Of a stretch of DNA of 64,000 nt, positions 45,729 through 52,959 are shown in pieces. How positions within the stretch are numbered: the stretch's first letter is position 1; every line of letters starts with the position of its first letter. The stretch is from Deltaproteobacteria bacterium (lineage in GTDB: Bacteria; Myxococcota_A; UBA9042). Below the pieces are notes generated by a model. It did no database searches, had not been told where the DNA came from, and saw nothing but the letters and a program-made list of their open reading frames with translations. The stretch spans positions 62,001 to 126,000 of the forward strand of contig JACKFC010000014.1 of assembly GCA_020632665.1 (NCBI GenBank), in the 5' to 3' direction. A program made the position numbers and the translations under genes.

Positions 45729-45988
45729 GCGGCCTTCTTGCGACCGAGGAAGAGCAAGACGACGCCGGCGGCGACGAGTCCGCACGCGGCAGGAGCGGCG
45801 CCGTCGAGAAGGCCGAGCTCGAAGCCCTCCTTCCAGACGGTCTTCTTCACCTTATCGCCGAACTCGTCCTCGATCTCGGTCTCGACCGGGATCTCGAAAC
45901 GCGTCGCGACATGCATCCCGGAGGCGGCCCACCAGCCCATGACACCCGCTGCGAGGACGAAAGCGACGATGGCGAGTTTCTTCTGCAT
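45725..45988 (-). CDS. Small two-helix membrane protein
   Basis: 87 residues with hydrophobic helices near 5-23 and 65-82, and a central acidic soluble part (VETEIEDEFGDKVKK) that probably faces the periplasm. Ends LLFLGRKKAA (positive-inside tail). I do not recognise a family. Its position between YceI and the epimerase-like gene suggests a membrane partner in the redox cluster. Confidence 0.7.
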   Translation of the reverse strand: MQKKLAIVAFVLAAGVMGWWAASGMHVATRFEIPVETEIEDEFGDKVKKTVWKEGFELGLLDGAAPAACGLVAAGVVLLFLGRKKAA

Positions 45989-46031
45989 GGGCCCCTCCGG
46001 GTGCTGTCTATCGTGAACGAAGCTCCACCGA

Positions 46032-46673
46032 CTACTTGGTGTGGCCGTAGAGCGTGCCGTTGATCGCGATCGTCTCGCCGACCTTCTTGCCGACCACGCC
46101 GCTCTTGCCGGCGACCTTGAAGTCCGAGAGCTTGACGTCGAACTTGGTCGAGATCTTGACCCAATCGCCGGGGACGCGGGCGGTGTCGGCGCTGGCCTTC
46201 TTCCACTGCAGCGTGACCGGGATCTTCATCTCCTTGGCCACGCCGTGCATCGTGAAGGTGCCCTCGGCGAGGAGATCGGCCTTGCCGCCGTCGACTTTCT
46301 GCACCGCGGCCTTCTTGATCTCGAAGGTGATGTTCGGGTGCGCGTCGGCGTCGAGCCAATCCTTGCCGGCGAGGTGGCGGTCACGCAGCGGATTGCCGGT
46401 CTTCATCGTCTTGACCGGGACCGTGATCTTGCCGGTGACCGCGGCGAGGTTCGCGGGATCGATGGTGAAGCTGCCGGTGACGCCGGGAGCCGAGCCCTTG
46501 ATCTTCTCCATCGGCGCGTCGGACAGCCACTCGAGCTGGTTGGCGCGGATCTTGTCGCTGAGCTCGACCGTGGTGGCGCCGGCCTTGGCGTCACGGATCT
46601 GGGCGAAAGCGGGCACGGCGAGCCCGAGGACGGCCGCGGCGGCGACCAGGTTGCGGAACGTACGATTGAACAT
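46032..46673 (-). CDS. YceI-like periplasmic lipid-binding protein
   Basis: 213 residues. Sec signal peptide (hydrophobic 9-22, cleavage AFAQIRD). The mature domain carries the YceI patterns TGSFTIDPANLAAVTGKITV, RDRHLAGKDWLDADAHP and GTFTMHGVAKEMKIPVTL. YceI proteins bind isoprenoid/quinone-like molecules in a lipocalin fold. AGGAGGAG precedes the ATG. In this cluster, quinone handling near Rieske and HiPIP proteins is a plausible role. Confidence 0.9.
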   Translation of the reverse strand: MFNRTFRNLVAAAAVLGLAVPAFAQIRDAKAGATTVELSDKIRANQLEWLSDAPMEKIKGSAPGVTGSFTIDPANLAAVTGKITVPVKTMKTGNPLRDRHLAGKDWLDADAHPNITFEIKKAAVQKVDGGKADLLAEGTFTMHGVAKEMKIPVTLQWKKASADTARVPGDWVKISTKFDVKLSDFKVAGKSGVVGKKVGETIAINGTLYGHTK

Positions 46674-46684
46674 GGTGTCTCCTC

Positions 46685-47947
46685 CTAGAAGAACAGGTGT
46701 GTCTGCAACGTGTACTGCCCCAGGATGTATTCGTCGGTCGCAGCAGTTTTGTGGCTGACCTTGATCAGACGGTACTCGGGGCGCAGCTCGACATAGGGCA
46801 GCGGGAAGAACTGCACGCCGAGGACGAGCTGCCGCGTCTCGGAGTCCTGTGCGCCACCAGAGAGGTCGGCGTGGCTCGTCGCCATCTCGCCGCGTGCCTC
46901 CACGACAAGCCACTCCTTCGCGGTCCACGAGGCGAGCGCGGTAAAGGCAGTGGTGGTGTAGCCGGACGCGCCGGTCGAGCGCGCAGCCTCGATTTGCAGC
47001 GAGCCCCACTCGTTCTTGCCGACGCCGGCGAAGGCGTGCATCGCCATGAGCTCACCCGCGCCCAGCACCGAGGCGCCGAACCAGGTGTTGAGCCCGAGGT
47101 CGAGGAATTGCGGCATCAACGAGAGGCGACCACTGTAGGCGAGCCCATCCGAGCTGGTGCGCACCGGGTCGGCGACCCGCGCCTGCGAAGCCTCGCGCAA
47201 ATTCGAGTTGAGGAAGCCGCCGGCCTCGACGCGGAACCACGAGATCGGGTGCCACGAGAGCTCGCCGCCCCACTCGGCGTAGCCGGCCGGGATCAGCGGT
47301 CGGCGCGGATCCATCGCGTCGGCGCGCTGCAACATGGTGTGGTCGTCCTGCCGGATGCCGATGGTCGGTTGGATCATGCCGGCGCGCAGCGTGGGCAGCA
47401 TCGGGTCGCCGTGCAGGATGACCTGCGCTTCCCACGGCATCTGCCCCGGGTATTGGCTGCCTGCCAGGGTCGAGATGTTGTACGAGCCGGTCACCGTCAG
47501 CCACTCGGTTGGCAGGACCGTCAGGTAGGGCATGAACTGCATCGGGATGTAGACCAGGTCGGGCTTGGTGCCGGGCGTGAAGCCCGAAAACGTCGCGTCG
47601 GCGGCGTTCGCGCTCGGATCCGCCTTGGGCCGCCCCAAGCGCGCGAGCTGGGCACGCAGGTCGATGCCGATCATCGCCTTGCCCTCGAAGAACGTGTTGC
47701 TCTCCTGCTCGTCGAGCTTCGGCAATCCAACGCTGGCGAAGCCGAAGGCGCGGGTGAAGAGCTCCGAGCCCCAGCCGATCTCGTTGCGCGGCCCACCGCC
47801 TTGCGGCGAGACGTGACAGGTGGCGCAGGGCGATCCGGCGGTCAGCGACATCCGCGGCAGGGCCTCGGCGGAGGCGGCGCCGAAGAGCAGGCAAGCCGTC
47901 ACCGCGAGCGGCAAGGCGCGGGTCATGGCACAGAGTGCGGCGCGCAT
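46685..47947 (-). CDS. Exported beta-barrel protein with one c-heme motif
   Basis: 420 residues. Sec signal (hydrophobic 11-28), then a single CXXCH at 41-45 (SPCATCHVS) near the mature N terminus. The following approximately 360 residues alternate polar and hydrophobic with many aromatic turns (LPTEWLTVTGSYNIST, ELSWHPISWFRVEAGG) and end in F-F, which suggests an outer-membrane barrel. One polypeptide would therefore combine a heme with a porin-like part. No characterised family is recognised. Its start overlaps the Rieske stop by one base (TGATG). Confidence 0.75.
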   Translation of the reverse strand: MRAALCAMTRALPLAVTACLLFGAASAEALPRMSLTAGSPCATCHVSPQGGGPRNEIGWGSELFTRAFGFASVGLPKLDEQESNTFFEGKAMIGIDLRAQLARLGRPKADPSANAADATFSGFTPGTKPDLVYIPMQFMPYLTVLPTEWLTVTGSYNISTLAGSQYPGQMPWEAQVILHGDPMLPTLRAGMIQPTIGIRQDDHTMLQRADAMDPRRPLIPAGYAEWGGELSWHPISWFRVEAGGFLNSNLREASQARVADPVRTSSDGLAYSGRLSLMPQFLDLGLNTWFGASVLGAGELMAMHAFAGVGKNEWGSLQIEAARSTGASGYTTTAFTALASWTAKEWLVVEARGEMATSHADLSGGAQDSETRQLVLGVQFFPLPYVELRPEYRLIKVSHKTAATDEYILGQYTLQTHLFF

Positions 47948-48426
47948 CACGCACCTCCAAGGTCGACGGTGCCGGTGCCCGCGGCCGCGTCGAAGGTGAC
48001 CGGGTAGCTCGGCAAATCGGCGACCCCGCCCGGACCGGTGAGGTATTTGCCCGTCGCGTCGAAGGTCGAGTTGTGGCAGAGGCAGGTCAACTGCTTGGCC
48101 GTCGCGTCCCATTTGCCGATCGCGTCTGGGATCATCTCGCACGCAGCGTGGGTGCAGACCCGGTTCAGCGCGGCGACTTCGGTGTCGCTGACGCGGATCA
48201 AGAGCAGCTTCGAGAGCCCCGCGTCAGCCGCGACCATGCCGCCGACCGTCGCCAGCGCGGGGTAGGTCGTGACGTCGAAGTCGAGGCTGCCCACGGCGCC
48301 GTCCTGTCGAATCTCGGCGACTTCGCAGCCGGCGAGCGCGGCAGCGGCACAGGACGTGCCGACGCCGAACGCACGGAGGAAGCTTCGCCGGCTCTGGTCG
48401 GCCGGTGCAGGAATTCGTCGGGACAT
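47947..48426 (-). CDS. Tat-exported Rieske [2Fe-2S] lipoprotein
   Basis: 159 residues. Twin-arginine signal SRRSFLRAF with a lipobox-like LAGC (Cys34). The cluster-binding boxes are CTHAAC (C91, H93, C96) and CLCHNS (C115, C117, H118); the second cysteine of each box can form the structural disulfide seen in bc1-type Rieske proteins. The short length suits a free-standing soluble domain, not a cytochrome bc1 subunit. It sits directly before the heme-barrel protein, with which it is likely co-translated. Confidence 0.9.
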   Translation of the reverse strand: MSRRIPAPADQSRRSFLRAFGVGTSCAAAALAGCEVAEIRQDGAVGSLDFDVTTYPALATVGGMVAADAGLSKLLLIRVSDTEVAALNRVCTHAACEMIPDAIGKWDATAKQLTCLCHNSTFDATGKYLTGPGGVADLPSYPVTFDAAAGTGTVDLGGA

Positions 48427-48542
48427 CAGGTTCTCTCTCGGCGGGGCGGGCCGCGGTGTGGTGCCAGCGTCGCGCGGGCCGGTTGTCGCCGTCAAGGCGG
48501 GCGGGATGTGGACACACGGGGCGCCCGAAGGTGACGGATCGA

Positions 48543-49328
48543 TCAGCGTGGAAGCGGGTTGACGGTGATGCCGTGGGCCCACCAGATGCCGAGCGCCACA
48601 CTCTGCGGCGCGACGCTCGGGCCGATCGGCATCGAGAGGTTCAGGTTGACCACCTCGTCGCCGATGTCGATCTGGACGCCGACGAAGACGTCGATCTCCG
48701 GCGCGTCGGTCGGCGAGCGCAGGCTGCCCCAAAAGTCGACCTCACCGTAGACGGCGAGTTTCTCGCGCAGGCGGCGCTGCAGCACGGCCACGGCGAAGAG
48801 GTCGGTCTCGCTCGGGGCCGCCACCGGGAGATAGAAGAGCGCGTTGAGGTTGAGCTTCCACGCTTCGGCAGGGCGCAGGGTGACGAAGACGCCCGGCAGG
48901 TAGGAGAGCGGCGTGCCGCCGACCTCGCCCTGCACCGCGAGCCCCGGCGAGAGGGCCAGCCACTCGGTGATGAGGAAGCGCGGCTGCAGCAGCGTGGCGT
49001 CGAGCGCGGTCGTCTCGCTGCCGAGCCAGCCGGCGGCGTTGAGGATGAGGTCCATCCGCTCGCTCAGGCCGCATTGGAATTGCGCCTGCCAATAGGCTTC
49101 GAACGACGGAGCGAGGCGCGTCTGCAGCGCCGGGACCAGCCACAACTCACCCGGCTCCGGAAGCTCGGTCGACCAATCGTTGTAGCCGTCCGCCGCCGCA
49201 GAGAGCGGGCAGAGCAGGGCGAACGCGAGCGCGAGCGCCGGCACGGCGGCCAGCCGCGGGAGCAACGCCAGAGTTGGCGGGAGCGCGGGGAGCCGTTGCC
49301 GGCTCCGATGGCAGGGAGCACGCCGCAT
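48543..49328 (-). CDS. Putative outer-membrane beta-barrel protein
   Basis: 261 residues. N-terminal signal peptide (hydrophobic AAVPALALAFALLCPLSA, cleavage near SAAADG) after a basic region. The mature part is rich in alternating strands with aromatic turns (LWLVPALQTRLAPSFEAYWQ, FLITEWLALSPGLAVQGEVG) and resembles small porin-like or transporter-barrel proteins. No specific family recognised. Separated by 116 bases from the Rieske gene, so it may begin this cluster or be independent. The frame is open upstream, but the ATG at 49328 fits the signal peptide. Confidence 0.65.
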   Translation of the reverse strand: MRRAPCHRSRQRLPALPPTLALLPRLAAVPALALAFALLCPLSAAADGYNDWSTELPEPGELWLVPALQTRLAPSFEAYWQAQFQCGLSERMDLILNAAGWLGSETTALDATLLQPRFLITEWLALSPGLAVQGEVGGTPLSYLPGVFVTLRPAEAWKLNLNALFYLPVAAPSETDLFAVAVLQRRLREKLAVYGEVDFWGSLRSPTDAPEIDVFVGVQIDIGDEVVNLNLSMPIGPSVAPQSVALGIWWAHGITVNPLPR

Positions 49329-49380
49329 CGCCACGATCCTGCCCCAGGCTCCGGGCGCTGCCAAGCGACGGGGGCGAAGG

Positions 49381-49998
49381 CTAGCCGTGCGCGGGGCGCC
49401 AGCCGTCGACGATGCGGTCGAGCATCTCGAAGCGATCCTGGCCGAAGACGTGGAGATCGCCCCAGAAGAAGGCCGGAGCTCCAATCGCGCCGCGGGCGAA
49501 CGCGTCTTCGGTGTTGATCCGCAGCGCATCCTTGATCGCCGGATCTTGGGTGCCACGCAGCAACGTCTCGGCGTCGAAGCCGGCGGCGGTGAGGACCTCG
49601 CCGAGCGTGGCGACGTCGGAGATGTCGCGGTCGTCGCACCAATAGGCGCGGAAGATGGCGCCCATCGCCCGCAGGTGTTCGTCGCCTTCGAGCTGCAGCA
49701 CCACCCGCAGCGGCAGGATCGTGTTCATCGGGAAGCGCGACGGCCAACGCATCGGCAAGCCACGCATCTCGGCCCAGCGGTGGATATCCTTGTCGAGGAA
49801 GGCGCGCTTCTGCGGCGTCGCCTCCTGGATCGGCACCATCGCGGACTGCAACGAGCGGAAGAGCCCGCCCAAGAGGAAGGGCCGGGGCCGCAGCGCGACG
49901 CCCTTGCGGGCCGCGAAGCGCTGCGCTTCCTCGTGCGCCAGGCAGGCGTAGGGCGAAGAGAAGTCATAGAAATACTCGAGTGCTTCGGGCGTGCTCAT
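49381..49998 (-). CDS. DsbA-family HCCA isomerase-like protein, copy 2
   Basis: 205 residues of the DsbA/2-hydroxychromene-2-carboxylate isomerase family (kappa-GST fold). The catalytic serine is in YDFSSPYACLAHEEA, as in typical isomerases; the C-terminal GAPAFFWGDLHVFGQDRF region is also typical. Glutathione-dependent isomerisation in aromatic catabolism is the classical reaction, but the natural substrate is unknown. ATGA overlap with its upstream neighbour, which is a diverged paralogue. Confidence 0.87.
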   Translation of the reverse strand: MSTPEALEYFYDFSSPYACLAHEEAQRFAARKGVALRPRPFLLGGLFRSLQSAMVPIQEATPQKRAFLDKDIHRWAEMRGLPMRWPSRFPMNTILPLRVVLQLEGDEHLRAMGAIFRAYWCDDRDISDVATLGEVLTAAGFDAETLLRGTQDPAIKDALRINTEDAFARGAIGAPAFFWGDLHVFGQDRFEMLDRIVDGWRPAHG

Positions 49999-50645
49999 GC
50001 AGGGTTCTCCTGGTCGAAGTCGAAATCGGCATGTGCCGGCAAGGGGTTCCAGCCGTCGCGCGCGGCGCGGATCACCATGTCGACGCGGTCCGCGCCCCAG
50101 AAGAGCGCGCCGTCGACGACGAATGCGGGGGCGCCGAAGACGCCGGTGGCCAGCGCCTCGTCGGTGCGCGTGCGCAGCTCGGCCTTGATCGCGTCGGTCT
50201 CGGCGGCGCGCAGCAGCGGCGCCGGGTCGAGCCCCAGGCGTGCGAGCGCAGCGGCGACGACCTCCGGATCGGCAATATCCTCGCCGCGCTGCCAATAGAC
50301 GGCGTAGAGCGCGTGCATCGCCTCACGCTGCCGTTCTGCTGGGCAGGCGAGCAAGGTGCGTAGCGCCAAGACCGTGCGGTTGGGGTGGCGGTGCGGCCGT
50401 GCCAGGGGGGCGCCGATCCACGCAGCCTGCCGAATGAGGTCGGCACGGTTGTGGACCTTCTTCGCCGGCGAGAGCGTCGCGGAGAGGTTCTGCGCCTGGC
50501 CGATCGCGCGGAAGACGCCGCCGAGCAGAAAGGGGCGCAAAAGCACCGCTCGGCCCGTCAACGACTCGATCTCGTCGAGTCGCTGCGAGCCGAGGTAGGC
50601 GTACGGACAGCTGAAGTCGAAATAGAAGCGGACGGCCTCGGCCAT
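49995..50645 (-). CDS. DsbA-family HCCA isomerase-like protein, copy 1
   Basis: 216 residues with the same fold as the gene downstream; it has GVFGAPAFVVDGALFWGADR at the C terminus. At the catalytic position it has FDFSCPYAYLG, with Cys in place of the usual Ser before the Pro-Tyr. This change could switch it toward disulfide or FrnE-like chemistry. The two genes are adjacent and probably co-transcribed. Confidence 0.85.
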   Translation of the reverse strand: MAEAVRFYFDFSCPYAYLGSQRLDEIESLTGRAVLLRPFLLGGVFRAIGQAQNLSATLSPAKKVHNRADLIRQAAWIGAPLARPHRHPNRTVLALRTLLACPAERQREAMHALYAVYWQRGEDIADPEVVAAALARLGLDPAPLLRAAETDAIKAELRTRTDEALATGVFGAPAFVVDGALFWGADRVDMVIRAARDGWNPLPAHADFDFDQENPA

Positions 50646-50659
50646 CGCTCGCTGCCGAC

Positions 50660-50833
50660 CTAGCCTTCCTTGGCGAGGAAGGCGCGCAGGCCGATATGCT
50701 TCTCGGCGCGGGCGCGGCGCAGCTTGCGACGCTGCTCGGCGGTCAGATCGAAGTCGACCTTCTTCAGGCGGCGACGGGCGGCGCGCTTCAGCGACTTGCG
50801 GAGGTTGCGATCCTCGAGGTTCTTCGTATTCAT
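50660..50833 (-). CDS. 57-residue basic hypothetical protein
   Basis: Very basic (about 19 Lys/Arg), beginning MNTKNLEDRNLRK and ending HIGLRAFLAKEG, predicted helical. AGGAG eight bases before the ATG and the clear codon pattern argue for a real gene. No family recognised; nucleic-acid or ribosome binding is a guess from charge. It stands between an SDR gene and the isomerase-like pair. Confidence 0.6.
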   Translation of the reverse strand: MNTKNLEDRNLRKSLKRAARRRLKKVDFDLTAEQRRKLRRARAEKHIGLRAFLAKEG

Positions 50834-50940
50834 CGTCTCGGCTCCTGGCGGCATTCCGGCCGCGGGGCGCGCGTTGTAGCCATCTGTGGCGCGAAAGGCA
50901 AGCTTGTTGTCGATTCGGAGCGTCGTCGTGTCCGAGCGAC

Positions 50941-51816
50941 TCAGGGCGCGTCGACGCCCTCGGGCAGGTCTGCCGGCAGGTGCAGCCCATCGTAGGGCGC
51001 GATCGCTTGGTGCGGCTCGAGCGGCACCATCGGCACCTTGCAGAGCGATCCCGCGCCGTCGACCCGCAGCGTCTCGCCGGTGATGTAGCTGGCGGCGGGC
51101 GAGAGCAGGAACGTCACGGCTGCGGCGACCTCGCTCTCGGTGCCCATGCGGCCGGTGGGGTTGCCGCGCAGCATCGGCAGCGCCATCTCCAGCACGCCGC
51201 GGGGATAGTTCTTCAGCCCTGAGGAGAGGATGCCGCCCGGCGCGACGGCGTTGACCCGCACCCCACGGCTCGCCCATTCGACGGCCATCGTCTTGGTCAT
51301 GTTGACCACGGCGGCACGCGCCGCGCCGGTATGCGCCATCCCGGGGAAGCCGTTCCACATATCGGCGACGATGCTGACGATCGCGCCGCCTCGCTCGCCC
51401 ATGGCGTGCAGAAACGCGGCCCGGCTGACCCAGAACGTGCCGTTCAGGTTGGTGTCGATGACGGCGCGCCAGCCCTTGGGCCGGATCTCCTCGGCGCCGG
51501 CGACGAATTGTCCGCCTGCGTTGTTGACCACCGCGTCCAGCCGCCCGTGGCGTGCCACCAAGTCGGCGATCGCGGCGTCGACGGCCTCGTCGTCGCGGAT
51601 ATCGAGGACCATCGCCTCGGCGCGTCCTCCTGCTTCGCTGATCTCGGCGACGACCGTGTCCAACTTCTCGAGCTTGCGGCCCGAGATCACGACGAACGCG
51701 TCGAGGCTGGCGAGCTCGTGCGCGATGGCGCGGCCGATCCCGCTGCCGCCGCCGGTCACCAGCGCGACCTGTCCGTCGAACAGGCCGTCGCGAAAGATCG
51801 AACGGTACGCAGTCAT
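50941..51816 (-). CDS. Short-chain dehydrogenase/reductase
   Basis: 291-residue SDR. NAD(P)-binding motif TGGGSGIGRAI near residue 21 and VNNAGGQF near 95. The canonical catalytic Tyr-x3-Lys segment is replaced: the region after the catalytic serine reads HTGAARAAVVNMTKTM, with no Tyr at the usual place, as in 2,4-dienoyl-CoA reductase-type SDRs. A role on unsaturated acyl-CoA is possible. AGGAGG upstream. Confidence 0.88.
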   Translation of the reverse strand: MTAYRSIFRDGLFDGQVALVTGGGSGIGRAIAHELASLDAFVVISGRKLEKLDTVVAEISEAGGRAEAMVLDIRDDEAVDAAIADLVARHGRLDAVVNNAGGQFVAGAEEIRPKGWRAVIDTNLNGTFWVSRAAFLHAMGERGGAIVSIVADMWNGFPGMAHTGAARAAVVNMTKTMAVEWASRGVRVNAVAPGGILSSGLKNYPRGVLEMALPMLRGNPTGRMGTESEVAAAVTFLLSPAASYITGETLRVDGAGSLCKVPMVPLEPHQAIAPYDGLHLPADLPEGVDAP

Positions 51817-51828
51817 GGTCCGGTCCTC

Positions 51829-52635
51829 CTAGGCCCCGCCGATCCGACGCAGCGCCTTGTCGGCGGCATCGCGCACGATCCAGCTGCCGTCGTCCTCGTA
51901 CATCTCGGTCAGCCGCGCCACGATCGCGGCGTCCTTCGCCGCCTTGGCCGGGACCTCCGCGAGGGCCAGCACGAAGCCGGCGCGCGCTTGGTCATAGGGG
52001 TCGCGCAGGCCCTCCACCAGGGTGGTCCAGACCTTCTCGACTTCCTTGCTGCCGAAGCGGAGCAGCGCGGCGAGGGCGGTCTGCCGGTGGATCGGCCCGA
52101 TATGGGTCAGCGCCGCAGTGACCGCGCCGCCCAGCTTCTTCGCCCCGATCTCGGCGCAGGTATCGACGATCGCCGCCTGGATTCGGTCGTCGCGGGCGTC
52201 GAAGATCTCGGGTAGCCGCGACAAGAAGAGGTCGGCTTGCGCGGCGAGCGTGGCCTGCACCGCCTCGCGTACCGAGAGCGCCGGGTCGAGACGCGCCCGG
52301 ATCAGCCCGTCGATGACCCGCTCGGTGGCGGAGGCATCGGCCTTCTCGAGCGCTTTCGCCGCCAGCGCTTTGACCTCGTCGTCCTCGTCACGCAGCGCCA
52401 CCGCGGCACGGAGCGTGGCGTATTCGTCGAGCGCGCCCTTGGCGATGATCGCGCGCCATGCGTTGCGTCGCACGTGGTCGCGACCGTCTGCTGCGTGGGC
52501 GAGCAGCGCCTCCAGCGGAGCCTTTGCGGCCGCGGTGACGCTCTTGCCGTCGATCTCTCCGGCGTCGAAGCCGGCGACCGGCGCCTCGCGCGCTTCCGCC
52601 AACTCGGCGCCGACATTTCCGATTCGCTTGGCCAT
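51829..52635 (-). CDS. HEAT-repeat protein
   Basis: 268 residues forming about seven helical HEAT-like repeats, without signal peptide. Repeat helices include RDHVRRNAWRAIIAKGAL, RDEDDEVKALAAKALEKA and DAADKALRRIGGA. Such proteins bind other proteins, and PBS-lyase-type HEAT proteins assist cofactor or protein assembly. It follows the NirD-like gene by nine bases and is in one transcription unit with it. Confidence 0.78.
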   Translation of the reverse strand: MAKRIGNVGAELAEAREAPVAGFDAGEIDGKSVTAAAKAPLEALLAHAADGRDHVRRNAWRAIIAKGALDEYATLRAAVALRDEDDEVKALAAKALEKADASATERVIDGLIRARLDPALSVREAVQATLAAQADLFLSRLPEIFDARDDRIQAAIVDTCAEIGAKKLGGAVTAALTHIGPIHRQTALAALLRFGSKEVEKVWTTLVEGLRDPYDQARAGFVLALAEVPAKAAKDAAIVARLTEMYEDDGSWIVRDAADKALRRIGGA

Positions 52636-52644
52636 CTCGACTCC

Positions 52645-52959
52645 TCAACCGGCGGCGGCGCCGGTCTCGACCCAGATCTGGTCGCCGTCTCGTCCGACGT
52701 CCCAGGTCCGCACGCAGATGTAGGGGTTGTCCGGGTCGTTGCCGTCGTGCAGGGCGAATCGCCAGCCGTGCAGTGGGCAGACGAGCACGCCGTCCTCGAC
52801 GTCGCCGCCGATCAGCGGCGCGAACTGGTGCGGGCAGAGCGCTGCGAGGGCGTAGAGCTTGCCACCATCCTCGACGATCAGGACCTGCTCGCCGTCGGGA
52901 AGATCGGCCATCAGCCGTCCCTCTTCGAGCTCGTCGACCGTGCCGACCACGAACTTCAT
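52645..52959 (-). CDS. NirD-like Rieske [2Fe-2S] ferredoxin
   Basis: 104 residues, soluble. Cluster boxes CPHQFAPL (Cys, His) and CPLHGW (Cys, His), the C-x-H and C-x2-H spacing of Rieske ferredoxins and NirD. It lacks the extra cysteines of bc1-type Rieske proteins, so it is a soluble electron carrier unrelated in role to the exported Rieske at 47947-48426. ATGA overlap with the methyltransferase gene upstream. Confidence 0.9.
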   Translation of the reverse strand: MKFVVGTVDELEEGRLMADLPDGEQVLIVEDGGKLYALAALCPHQFAPLIGGDVEDGVLVCPLHGWRFALHDGNDPDNPYICVRTWDVGRDGDQIWVETGAAAG

